Notes under the pieces: generated by a model
Databases searched by the model: none
Seen by the model: only the letters and a program-made list of their open reading frames with translations
What the model was told of the DNA's origin: nothing
In this document: one piece after another, positions 51,762 through 63,179 of the stretch
Layout: every line of letters begins with the position of its first letter
Numbering within the stretch: the stretch's first letter is position 1
Made by a program: the position numbers and the translations under genes
Assembly: GCA_905221605.1 (NCBI GenBank)
Contig: CAJNDS010001335.1
Span: forward strand, 37,501-101,500
Direction: 5' to 3'
From: Symbiodinium natans
Taxonomy: Eukaryota; Sar; Dinophyceae; Suessiales; Symbiodiniaceae
Length of the DNA stretch: 64,000 nt

Positions 51762-52205
51762 CTAGTGCCTTTGCTTTTTCTCGCGTGATATCTGCAGTAG
51801 GTTTTCGGGACTAGGGAACCCCTCAGATCCCAACCTAGACCCAAGACTAACCTACGAAAAAAGGAAAAAAACGCTACCCTTTTTGGTTTAAAGGGGCTTA
51901 TCTAAAAACAGTGAATCAAGGCCTACTCCGGGTCCTAGCCTTCGGGCTGGGTGGCGGCGTCTTCGCAGGCGGCGATGGTCCAGAGAGGTAGGCACCAGTT
52001 CACGGGCAATCTTGAACACGTGGAAGTGCTTGTGTTCGGGCGGCACGCCCGGTGTGGGCGAGTGATCGTCGGAGTACGTTGCATCCGACAAGGCCTTGCA
52101 GTATTAGTGCAAGGACCACTGCGTCTCCATGTCCAAGGCGTCAAAAAGACTGTGCAGACAAGCACGCACAAAATTGGCCCTGAAACGGCTTCTTCCGACG
52201 AGTCC
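51762..52205 (-). CDS. Unknown gene, 3' exons around a family F introner, with upstream in-frame stop
   Basis: Exon about 51940-52094 reads ALSDATYSDDHSPTPGVPPE then HKHFHVFKIARELVPTSLDH. Intron 51835-51939 is a family F element (GC donor, AG acceptor). Exon 51762-51834 gives GSEGFPSPENLLQISREKKQ and a TAG at 51762-51764 in that frame. An alternative frame across the same junction (AATQPEGWDLRGSLVPKTY) is also long. Upstream the same frame reads SRFRANFVRACLHSLFDALD, then an in-frame TAA near 52105. This needs an unseen intron, a frame change or a pseudogene. Confidence 0.4.
51835..51939 (-). mobile_element. Family F introner
   Basis: Ends GCTAGGACCCGGAGTAGGCC and GGTTAGTCTTGGGTCTAG are inverted; interior CTACCCTTTTTGGTTTAAAG. 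Related to 49553-49655 and 30598-30700. Confidence 0.65.
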
Positions 52206-52305
52206 CAGACAAGGTACCCTTCATGGGCTTAGGGTTTAGGGTTTATAGGGTCCAGGGTTAAACCCAGTGAGGGTAAATACAAAACGTCCAAATGCATCCC
52301 CTAGA

Positions 52306-52716
52306 AAACACCATCTGGGCCTCCTCCTCCGCTTGGGTGCCAGTTGCAAAATTGTCCGAATTGTGTGGCAGATGGAGACAGCCTCCGGCGAGGAGCGGGA
52401 GATTGGGTCTACAGGGTTTCGGGTGTGGGCTTGTTTCGGGCGAATCTTACTTCGCCAAAACAAAGTTTGAGGCTCAGAGGTTTATGCGCCTCATTATCAA
52501 TGCATAATAGGGGTCGGAATAATGAAGAATAGTATTCCCTTATGGTCCCTATATAAAATGTACTATAATAACCCCAAAAACCCTGTTCTAAGCAAAAAGG
52601 TCCCTATAGCATGCGAAGTGCACTTCGTTTGCCGGCTTTCTTTGACCAAGTTGCTGGAAGCTTCACAAGTGTGGGAGGTGTGTGAAGAGGGGGTAGACCG
52701 GGTGACTTGCTGCTAG
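52306..52716 (+). CDS. Unknown plus-strand gene, two exons, 3' end present
   Basis: Exon about 52306-52430 reads LLLRLGASCKIVRIVWQMET then ASGEEREIGSTG. Terminal exon about 52605-52716 reads ACEVHFVCRLSLTKLLEASQ then VWEVCEEGVDRVTCC and stops at TAG (52714-52716). The gap contains a family G element (ATAGGGGTCGGAATAATGAA ... AGTATTCCCTTATGG). Splice sites are not fixed, so the pairing is tentative. Confidence 0.4.
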
Positions 52717-53232
52717 ACCGCATTACACGGACGTCTTGAATTGGCTACTTATCTTAGTTCGGGCTCAGAATTTGGTAATTATGACATCTATAATTTTAGA
52801 GGTGCCTGGATCCATATGCTTCTTAGTAGGGTTTGGATTACAATAAGAAAACTACATACATAAACAAGCGGCCAACCCCCCCGAGCCCTGAAGTGTAACC
52901 CCGAAAAATCCTAAACCCTAGCCCATAAACCCTAAACCCTAAACCCTAAACCCTAAACCCTAAACCCTAAACCCTAAACCCTAAACCCTAAACCCTAAAC
53001 CCTAAACCCTAAACCCTAAACCCAAACCCTAAACCCTAAACCCTGAACCCTAACGACGTCTCGCACCTACATGGCTCGACCCGCAGCCGCAACGAACCTT
53101 GGCTCTGCTGGCTGCATTTGAGGCGTTCGGGTTTTCGAGCTTACCCTCTTGGGGCACTTCGAGGGTGATGGTTTAGGGTTTGGGGTTTAGGGTTTAGGGT
53201 TTAGGGTTTAGGGTTTAGGGTTTAGGGTTTAG
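52717..53232. repeat. Intergenic spacer and long CCCTAAA/TTTAGGG arrays
   Basis: Unique AT-rich 52720-52900, CCCTAAA 52925-53055, a unique stretch 53056-53165, TTTAGGG 53170-53232. No exon called. Confidence 0.75.
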
Positions 53233-53350
53233 GGCTACTTCTTAACCAAGTATAACTGTACTTATAGCCCACTTATAAGCCTCTTGAGTGCCCTATTCAG
53301 GTTAGAAGTACAGTTTTGATTGGCTAATAAGTATCATGAACCTCCTCGTA
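53233..53350. mobile_element. Family B introner, left end replaced by TTTAGGG
   Basis: TTTAGGG passes into CTACTTCTTAACCAAGTATA, then the inner arms, ending AAGTATCATGAACCTCCTCG. The left TACTTGGAGGTTCATGG is missing. Confidence 0.82.
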
Positions 53351-54265
53351 CTCTCTTAGGGTGGTTACATGGTATAGTGTGGGCCCTCAAAAAGGGTACC
53401 CTTGCATACCCCCTGTATACCCTATACAAATTGCCCATGAAACTACCCTTAGATACCCGAAGAACTCCATAACCCACTTTCTTTGTAGCTTGTCCTCATC
53501 CCTAAACCTTACTGCAGCGCCCCTCTTCTATGACTCTTTAAGTAGCCGGTCAAAAAAAAGTCGGTTGGAGATTCTTATGGCACGGGTCCGGAAAAACCAG
53601 GGTCTGTGTATGTAGGGTTTTGGGTTTAGGGTTAGGGTTTAGGGTTTAGGGTCTAGCGTGTACGGTGTAGGGCTTAGGATGCAGGGTTTAGGGTTCGGAT
53701 GTCGCGGAGAAGCTTTTTTGGGTGAGGTAGGTAGTTTTGATCCAAGGATATGTCTCACCATACCCCAAACCCATACCCCTTAGCCTTTTTAAGGGGGATT
53801 CTAACGGAGTCTAAGGGAAGTTTTTTTTATCATACCCCTGAATGTTTTAAGAGTATGCCCGAGGGGTACGTTGAACTCTGAGGGGGCATGCAGTATGCAG
53901 CCCACATGAAGGGACTGTAATGGGAACCCCCCACACAGGGAACCCCAAGTATATAGTAGGAGTATAATCGGAAGATGCTACCAAGTCAGGGTGTTTTCTC
54001 ACTAAGGGTTTAGGGTTTAGGGTTTAGGGTTGCCTGTTTGGGGTTCCCGTTAAGGGGCCCTTTTCCCAAGCAGTAGCCATCACGCACTCCGCAGCCCTGG
54101 GCACGGGGCGCTTGCAAGGTAAACCACCACTCACTCCACCCCCTAAACCCTAAACCCTCAACCCTAAACCCTAAACCCTAAACCCTAAAACCCTAAACCC
54201 TAAACCCTAAACCCTAAACCCTAAACCCTAAACCCTAAACCCTAAACCTTGGGACAGCCTGAAGC
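53351..54265. other. Unique sequence with element remnants and CCCTAAA arrays
   Basis: 53360-53470 (GTGTGGGCCCTCAAAAAGGG ... TACCCTTAGATACCC) and 53700-53990 look like diverged elements. TTTAGGG at 54005-54030 and CCCTAAA at 54143-54248. A minus island at 54060-54115 (LQAPRAQGCGVRDGYC) is possible exon. Confidence 0.4.
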
Positions 54266-54267
54266 CT

Positions 54268-54362
54268 GAAACACGGGCACCATCCAGTCCTGGGCCGCGG
54301 ACAGCGTCATGAACAAAGGGAGCGCATAGAGCGGCTCCAGCACGACCTGAAACATTGCCGAA
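54268..54362 (-). CDS. Exon-like island with hydrophobic segment, unknown
   Basis: Minus strand reads FQVVLEPLYALPLFMTLSAA then QDWMVPVFQASG. The LYALPLFMTLSAA stretch could be part of a membrane helix. CCCTAAA and TTTAGGG arrays flank it. Confidence 0.45.
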
Positions 54363-55227
54363 CGGGTTACGGTTCGGGGTTCAAAGTTGTGTAAGTTTAG
54401 GGTTTAAGGTTTAGGGTTTAGGGTTTAGGGTTTAGGGTTCTCTAAACCCTATAACCCTAAACACTAAATCCCGAAACCCCAAACCCCAGGGCCTGGGCAA
54501 AAACAACAGCAACTCTACCCAGGGCCTGGCTAAAAACAACAGCAACTCTACCCCTGAGGGTGCTCCAGCACATTGAAGACAAACACTTAGGGTTTATAGG
54601 GTTTAGGGTTTGGGTTTTGGGTTTAGGGCTGGCTGTTTTTCACGTGTTCGGAGGTGGAGATCGATCGGAAGTGTATGAGCAGTTCTCTAGATTCGGGTCC
54701 CTTTTGAGGTCCCTTATCTAGTATGGCTCTCTGAAAATAGAGAATTACCCAGACGGGCCTTCTTGGGCATCTTTGATAGTGGGCAGAACGAATGCCAAAC
54801 CCCAGATCGACGGGAGGCTATAACGGCTTGCTGAGAGGTACTTAGGGTTTATAGGGTTTAGGGCTGTAGACCCTTACACCCTAAACAACAAGTTCCGAAT
54901 CCCTCCACATTGAAACTACGAACCCCTTATACATCCGCGCGTTCCTTGAAAACAGAAACCCTTCATGAGCACTTTTCTCGGAGGTCCTCCAAGTTATGGT
55001 CCCTTTTTCAGGGGCTCGACGATCATGCTATCTTCAGTGCCCCCACACGAGGGGCCATGATTTAGAGAATCCCCCCCAAAAAACATCAATAGCGCCCCAG
55101 GCCTGACCCTAAACCCTAAACCCTAAACCCTAAACCCTACAACCCCTAAACCCTCAACCCTCAACCCTCAACCCTCAACCCTAAAGCCTAAACTAAACCC
55201 TCAACCCTCAACCCTCGACCCTAAACC
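54363..55227. repeat. 35-bp tandem duplication and telomeric tracts
   Basis: CAGGGCCTGGGCAAAAACAA ... CAACTCTACC is duplicated at 54487-54552. TTTAGGG at 54395-54440 and 54590-54630, CCCTAAA/CCCTCAA at 55105-55225. A block at 54690-54750 (TTCGGGTCCCTTTTGAGGTC ... ATTACCCAGACGGG) may be element-derived. Confidence 0.65.
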
Positions 55228-55322
55228 CTCGCATTGAGCCCCCGGGCTTGGAAAAGAGTGCGAGGGGTTCGTTGGGTGAACGCCAGGGCACAGAGACCTG
55301 GTGAATCGAGGCTTCGCCCTCC
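55228..55322 (-). CDS. Exon-like island, unknown
   Basis: Minus strand reads GEASIHQVSVPWRSPNEPLA then LFSKPGGSM; bounded by CCCTCAACC/CCCTAAA and TTTAGGG arrays. Confidence 0.42.
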
Positions 55323-56404
55323 CTAAGGGGGTTTAGGGTTTAGGGTTTAGGGTTTGGGCTTTGGGCATGTAGGGCTGGGAGTTGATAGGGTTTAGAGTTT
55401 AAGGATAAGGGTTTTAGGGTTTAGGGTTTCGAGGCCTTAGGGCTTTGAGCATGGTTGAAGGTTTTTGGGGTTTTGTTGGGGTGTAGACGGCTAGGGCTCA
55501 TAGGCTTTGAACTTAATTGGGCTGAAAGGCTTTGCGTGAGGCCTGCAGACAACTACTTGGGGTTTAGGTGTAGGGCTAGGATTGCCAGGTTTAGGGTTCA
55601 GTGTTTAGATGTAAGGTTTCAGGAGGGAGGATAGGGTTCAGGGCTTCTTCACTAGGTGAAGGACCCCCAAACCCACAGCCGCAGCATAACGACCTTCGAA
55701 TAGGTCTGGGGTTGTTGAGGTAGGGTGTACAAGAGAGTTTGGAAGGCATGGATCAAAAATCTGCTGAGAGTTTGAAGGGCGAGGGGAGTTTAGGGGCATT
55801 GGCTTACAGTAAGCTCCGAAAAGTTGGAACACACCAAAAGGTATTCCCTCTTAAACCATGTTCCAACTTTCTGGAGTTTACTGTGGGGGAATATAGACGT
55901 TTGAAAGTAGAAGCCAGGGGAGCAAACTTTAACGCCCTCACAGCCCTAAGCCCTAAGCCCTACCGCGGCTTCGGGTCTGTTGAGTGTTTCGGTCGCCCTG
56001 TTGCCCCCCCTCTCGCCCCCGAAGCCCTTAAGAAGCTGCGAACCCAGGGTTCAGGAATCAGGGTTTAGGGTTCAGGGTTCAGGGTTTAGGGTTCAGGGTT
56101 TAGGGTTCAGGGTTTAGGGTTGCATGAACCCTGAAACCCCTGAACATCACTGAACCCTGGCAGCACTGCGGGGTCCCTGCTGCAAGCAGCGTGCACACCC
56201 AAGAAGTGGGGTCGTAGTGGAAGCCGAGCCTAAGGCGTCTGGGCATGCTGTTGTTGCGGTTTGCTTTCTGCTTCGGGTTTAGGGTTTAGGGTTTAAGGGT
56301 TTAGGGATTAGGGTTTAGGGTGAAGGGTTTAGGGTTCATAATGAGGTTTGGGCTATAGGGTTTAGGGTGGATGGCGGTTTTCTTTTAAGGATGTGTTGGG
56401 AAGC
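55323..56404. other. Telomeric variants, family D element, unassigned sequence
   Basis: TTTAGGG variants (55328-55440, 56055-56125, 56275-56340). A compact family D element at 55805-55885 (TTACAGTAAGCTCCGAAAAG / TTTCTGGAGTTTACTGTGG). Open frames at 55638-55832 and 55739-56068 overlap the element and are not supported. Confidence 0.5.
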
Positions 56405-56520
56405 CAGGTGCTTCAGGGGGGGAGGCGCCAGTCTCTCAACAAGGGCCCGGCCAACCACATGACGAGGAGATGCGCTGCCATCCCGACCACTTGGAAAGTC
56501 ACCAGCAGCCGCCTCAATAG
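56405..56520 (-). CDS. Exon-like island, unknown
   Basis: Minus strand reads AAAGDFPSGRDGSASPRHVV then GRALVERLAPP; upstream it grades into TTTCGGG telomere-like repeats at 56522-56565. Confidence 0.38.
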
Positions 56521-57680
56521 GAAAACCCGAAACCCGAAACCCGAAACCCGAAACCCAAACCCTAAGCCAGAACTGCACCAACCCCAAACACAAAATTATT
56601 TTCCTTCGAACATCCCCACCTTGCTCCTGGTTAAAAAGAAAGAGCGCGAATAAGATGTTCAAACAAAAAGACACATTGATTCAAATACGCCTTCTTCAGG
56701 CCAAACTGAGATCGATAATATCGAAAGGTTGGGGCTTTGGGTTTAGGATTCGGGTTGAGGTTTTTGCTCTAGAGGGCGTTCTGGGCTTCCTCGGGCGTCA
56801 CACAGTTTAGGATTGAGAGGGTTTTGACTGGGTCCTTGAAGGATCTAAGTGCTACCTAAAGGCTCCTAATGTCGCACTTTTTTCTGGTGTAGGATGCTAG
56901 ATCCCCCCAAACCCTAAACCCTAAACTACATTGCAGCCTTCAGGGGGGGCTCTAAGCGTGGGGGACATAATAGGCTCCTTCCATCGACCTCCCTAGGGGC
57001 ACCTCGCCCGTCTCGCGCCGAGCCCGGTGGGAAGGGTGACAACTTGCGCCTTCGGCAGGTTCAGGGGTTTAGGGTTTAGGGTTTAGGGTTTGGGGTTTAG
57101 GGTTTAGGGTTTAGGGTTTCGGGTTTCGGATTTCGCGTTTGGGGTTAAAGGCTATTTAGGTTTGGGAGCTGGGGGTTTCAAGTCAAGAGGGTCCCGCAAA
57201 GCCTCGAAGTACCTGTCGCTATGGCACTCCTAAAGCCTTAACCCATATAACATCAGGGTTTAGGGCTAGGGTTTAGGGTTTAGGGTTTAGGGTTTAGGGT
57301 TTAGGGTTTAGGGTTTAGGGTTTAGGGTTTAGGGTTTAGGGTTTACGGTTAGAGCCAGCTGCCCGAATTACCCGAAGCACCTCCACGTGAAACGAAGCTT
57401 TGATTCTCAACTCGTTTTGAGGCCTGAGACATGTAACATATGTATACATGTATATAAAGCAAGAAAGCGATAGAAACAGAGAGACAGAGAGAAAGAGATA
57501 AGAAAAGACAAAACCTAGGGAAGTACAAAACACTGAGAAAGAAAGAAATAATGAAGTAAAGAGAGAAAGAAAGGAAGCAATAACATAACCTAAGAAGTCA
57601 AGAAAGAGAGAGGGAGAGAGAGGCCTGCCCACTGTCGATCACAGGGTTTATGACTTCAAGTCGAGAGTGGAGCAACCCTC
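56521..57680. repeat. Telomeric tracts and purine-rich microsatellite
   Basis: CCCGAAA (56525-56560), TTTAGGG (57062-57120, 57261-57345) and an AGAGA/GAAAG-rich run (57462-57622). The long frame 57336-57632 is the complement of the purine run. 56880-57000 contains an element-like block (GTGCTACCTAAAGGCTCCTA ... AATAGGCTCCTTCC). Confidence 0.7.
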
Positions 57681-57974
57681 TCATCCACATTTCTTTTGCA
57701 GCCTCTGCACATTTCTACTGATTGAAGGTCTGAAAACCTGTACAAGGAGGAGCAGATTGTAAGCTTGTGCGGAGTCCAGCTCCCGCTCCTGCAGAGATAC
57801 TCCGGAAAGCAGCTTGGCGCCAGTGCCTCCTACCCGTGGTAGGACTGCATACACCGGCCAGCCGCTTAGAAATAAAAGACAATCCTGCTGGACCAAAACT
57901 GCAAAGGCTTCACTGGGTTGGCCACTGAAACTCCCGAAAAAAATCTTCCTAAAATAGGATCCTCTTAAACCCAA
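57681..57974 (-). CDS. Unknown protein, 3'-terminal exon
   Basis: Minus frame reads FSGQPSEAFAVLVQQDCLLF then LSGWPVYAVLPRVGGTGAKL and ends SRNVQRLQKKCG at TGA (57681-57683). The true exon start is not fixed and probably lies near 57935, downstream of an element-like stretch (57945-58045). It lies 75 bp below the Arf stop codon on the same strand. No family recognised. Confidence 0.5.
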   Translation of the reverse strand: MGLRGSYFRKIFFGSFSGQPSEAFAVLVQQDCLLFLSGWPVYAVLPRVGGTGAKLLSGVSLQERELDSAQAYNLLLLVQVFRPSISRNVQRLQKKCG

Positions 57975-58048
57975 TAATAGGAAAACATAGAATATCCCTT
58001 AAGGGCCTACCTAGGTTCATAGAATATCCCTTATAAGGGCCTTAAACT

Positions 58049-59497
<1,449 letters not shown>

Positions 59498-59683
59498 GTC
59501 TATAGGAGATATCACGACCCGAGCTCTGCAGAAGAGGCGTGTGGCTAAAAGGAGGCACCTTGAGCCCGATACTCCGAGCCTCTCCGCACATCTCCCTCCT
59601 GTTTGCAAGCCTCACTGACACCAAGAAAGACACTGGCCCAGAAAAACATCTTGCAATCCCTGAACCCTGAACCCTAAATGACC

Positions 59684-62600
59684 CTATGCCGCCTCCAAAT
59701 CCTCGTCGACGTCGCGGATGTCTTGAAGCTGCTCAACGGTCAGTGCCACCGAGAAAATCAGGAGCAGCCTGGACAGGGCTTCGGCGGCTTAGGGTTTAGG
59801 GTTTAGGGTTTCGGGTTTCCGGTTTAGGGCTCCCAGGGGCGTTCAACACCCTGATGTTGTTCCTTTGCCCTACACTACCTGGCACCCCAGTGACTATACC
59901 TTCATAAGGGTACACGGTACACTTTTCTGGGGTTAGGGTTTAGGGTTTAGGGTTTAGGGCTTACTTTGTTAAAGGGAACCTTGAACGAGAAAAAAGGGGA
60001 ATTCACTGTACCACCGGGCTACCAAGACTAAACCCTAAAAGCCTTCTTCACAGACCTTTATGGGGGTTTACGATATTAGGGGTACCCTATTGAGGTCATG
60101 AGAAAAGGGGACCCGCCCCAAACCGTAAACCCTTAACAGTAAACGCTAAACCGTCTAAGAATTTAAGAACAAAGACAACCTTGTGGCGCTTGCGCACGTT
60201 GAAGTTCAGGTTAAAGCCAGACAAGACATCCGGGGGCATACCCACATACATGACTGTTTCGGGTTTAGGGTTTGGTGTGTAGGGTTTAGGAAGCAAAACG
60301 CAACACAATCCTCTTGACCTTCGGCCAGGGGTCCTCCGACCAACAACAGCTTTTCATTGGACCCCTAAACCCTAAACCCTAAACCCTAAGCCCTAAACCC
60401 TAAACCCTAAACCCTAAACCCTAAACCCTAAACCCCCTAAGTGCCACACCTGTGAAACCCGACACACCCTCCCAAAAGCCCTCTCCCTGCTGCAGGGCCA
60501 CAGCTGGCTCAGGGAGGCCGTGCCCAGTGAAGCCAGCCTCTGGTCTCCCCGTAGGTTTAAGGCTTAAGGTTTGTAGGGTTTAGGGTTTAGGGTTTAGGGT
60601 TTAGGGTTTAGGGTTTAGGGTTGTGGGTTATGGGTTCACCACAATCGAAGTACATGACTCTATCGACTTGTCTGTTCGACTACAACGGTCATCTGCAGAA
60701 GCGGGGGCCAGGAACGAACGAACTCCTGCATCTCCAGAACCCTACACTCCACGCCTAAACCCTGAGCCCCGACTCTTTAGCACTCACAGTCCACCATTGG
60801 CCTTTGAACCCGAAACATGAGACCCACAAGGACCCGCCCTAAACCCTAAACCCCAAACCTTAACCCCAAACCCTAAACACTGAACCTAAACCCTAAACCC
60901 CAAACCCCAAACCCCAAACCCTAAACCTTACAACCCTATACCCTAAACCCTAAACCTTACAACGCTATACCCTAAACCCTAAACCCGACTGAGGGCCGCG
61001 GCAAGCCGGGTGTGTAAGCACTGGGAGCCGCCACGGCCATGAACACCACGCAGAAGGAGACGTAGAAGGCCTGAGGCTTAGGGCTTGGGGCTTAAAAAGG
61101 TTTAACGGTTTAGGGTTTAGAGAGGGTTTTGGCCACTCCACGCAGCCTTCTTAAAACATTGTCGGTTGCGAAAGACTTAAGGGTTCAGGGTTGAGGGTTT
61201 AGGGTATTAACCCAAGGTTCTCTAGAACCCCCTATCCCCCCCCCCCCCCACAAGAACCTCTATAAAAGAAAGGAACCACCAGTACTAGTCGAGAACAAAA
61301 AGTTGGGTTTAGGGTATAGGGGGGCTTTTTTTACCCACCCAGTTAGGCCATTGGCAACCCGAAAATCCAAATTCTTAAGGCCAGCCTAAATCCCGAACTC
61401 CGGAAATCCTAAGCCCCTAAACCCCAGGCCCTCGTAAATACAGGGAGCCATGTTTTCCAGCATTCCTTCGTTTCCAAGCCATGCATTGTTGTTAAGTTGT
61501 TAAGCTCCATATTGTCCTCATTTTTCGAAGCCCCATGATCCCGGAAACCCAGAATTTAAATTGAGCCCTGATTGAACCCTATACCCGAAACCCTAATTAA
61601 GCCCTCAGCCCTAAGCCCTAAGCCCTAAACCCTAAACCCTAAACCCTCAATGCCTAAACCCTAAGCCCTAAACCCTGACCGCACCTTGCAGTAGGGCATG
61701 TGAGGCTTCAGCTTGGCGTACGCCGCGCAAAGCCCAACATGTCCTCGGAAGTGGTTTAGGGTTTAGGGTTAGGGTTTAGGGTTTAGGGTTTAAGGTTAGG
61801 GTTTAGGGTTTAGGGTTTAGGGTTTAGGGTTTGGGGTTTGGGGTTTAGGGTTTAGGGTTTAGGGTTTAGGGTTTAGGGTGTGGGGTTTGAGGTTTAGGGT
61901 TTAGAGTTTAAGGTTTAGGGTTTAGAGTTTAGGGTCTTAGTGCTTTTCGCGTTTAGGGGTTTGAGGGCTTTTGGGGGTTGGACCTGAGGTGGGTTTCAGG
62001 GTTTAGAGTTTAGGTTTTAGGGGGCGTGACAGGGTTCTGGACTTTTCGAAGGTGTGAGCGAGGTGGCTGATGCAGGATTTATAGGGTTCGGGGTTTAGGG
62101 TTTAGGGGAGTTCGGGGTTCAGGGTTTTGAGGTTCTTTCGAGCAACACATTGCAACACACTAGCTCAACATAGCACCGCTCGAGCGTCAAAGTTCTATCA
62201 ACCCTATCAACCCCTCACCCTAAACCCTAAACGCTAAACCCTAAACCCTAAACCCTAAACCCTAAACCCTAAACCCTATAACCCTAAACCCTAAACCCTA
62301 AACCCTGAAAGCCCAAAAGGCCCCGGGCGACCCTGTGAGTCTGGGCGACCCCACCCATGAAGGTGAGCGTCACCAGCCAGGACTTGCCGGCCACCCTCGG
62401 CAGGGCTGGCTTCGGGCCGAAGGAGTGGGACGAAAAGGTTTAGGGATTAGGGTTTAGGGTTTAGGGTTTAGGGTTCAGGGTTTAGGGTTTAGGTTTAGGG
62501 TTTAGAGTTTAGGGTTTCGGGTTTAGAGTTTAGGGTTTAGGGTTTCAATAAGACCACAAGGAGTTTTCAGACAGCGGTGGTAGTCGAGTCATGGGCCAAG

Positions 62601-63169
62601 GAAGGAGGTTTCGCAGGACATGTTTTGCAACTGCTGCTGTGAGCCTCAAGCCTTTGACACTAGTACAACCCCTAAGTACGATTTGCTGAAGAACCCCCCC
62701 CCCAAAAAAAAAAGTACAATATCCTGTCTTGCATTAGGCCAGTATAGGGACTGTCATGTTTTTGGGTTCGTCTGCAAATAGTAGCTCACGCCTGGGATTG
62801 ACCTTTGTGCCCTACACCCTGCCGACGGCGAGCCCTCACGGCCCTGTCCGCCATCCAGCACAAAGATGGAAACACTTCTTCATCCATCCAAACCATTCAG
62901 AACATCAGATACATGAGCCCTTAAGCATTCAAACCCTAACCCCATGCACCCTCAACCCTACACCCTTAAACCCTTAAACCCGAAACCCTAAAACCTAAGC
63001 CCGAAAACCCTTAAACCCTTAAGCCCTACACCCCAAACCCTAAAACCCTAACCCCGAAACCCCATCAACCCTAGACCCTGAACCACTCCGGGGCAAGCGA
63101 CAGGCTTGCTGCCAGGCCAAGCGTGCTCACCGCCAGCAGGAACCGTAGGCGTAGCCGGTGCAAAGCCAT
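59684..63169 (-). CDS. Secreted or membrane protein gene of unknown family, about eight exons
   Basis: Exon 1 (about 63077-63169, ATG at 63167-63169) reads MALHRLRLRFLLAVSTLGLA then ASLSLAPEW, a signal peptide or signal anchor. Further minus-strand exons: about 62322-62440 (GKSWLVTLTFMGGVAQTHRV), 61675-61753 (HFRGHVGLCAAYAKLKPHMP), 60985-61070 (AFYVSFCVVFMAVAAPSAYT), 60450-60555 (PEAGFTGHGLPEPAVALQQG), 60290-60362 (NEKLLLVGGPLAEGQEDC), 60160-60256 (MYVGMPPDVLSGFNLNFNVR) and 59684 to about 59790 (LLLIFSVALTVEQLQDIRDV, then EDLEAA and TAG). AFYVSFCVVFMAVA and LLLIFSVAL are hydrophobic. Introns are mostly telomeric arrays. Grouping as one gene is inferred from a start at one end, a stop at the other and uniform strand; individual splice sites are not resolved. 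The stop is 187 bp upstream of the Arf start. Confidence 0.5.
59798..60159. other. Probable intron with element remnants
   Basis: TTTAGGG at 59790-59830 and 59935-59960. The block 59960-60030 (GGGAACCTTGAACGAGAAAA ... CACCGGGCTACCAAG) is the right half of a family C introner whose left half is replaced by TTTAGGG. 60060-60115 resembles the 15470-15606 insertion. Confidence 0.6.
61071..62321. repeat. Intronic telomeric arrays around the 61.7-kb exon
   Basis: A C run at 61236, CCCTAAA at 61600-61675, TTTAGGG/TTTGGGG at 61755-61935 and CCCTAAA at 62218-62305. 61200-61290 has element-like sequence (GGTTCTCTAGAACCCCCTAT ... AAGAAAGGAACCACC). No extra exon called. Confidence 0.7.
62441..63076. repeat. 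TTTAGGG array, A/C runs and unique spacer
   Basis: TTTAGGG at 62440-62545, C/A runs at 62693-62712, CCCTTAAA variants at 62955-63080. The plus frame 62756-62977 lacks support; the stretch lies within the first intron of the minus-strand gene. Confidence 0.6.
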
Positions 63170-63179
63170 GCCTTTGGGG

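Noticed and set aside
57336-57632. SLFLSF-rich minus frame
   Set aside because: Complement of a purine-rich AGAGA microsatellite.
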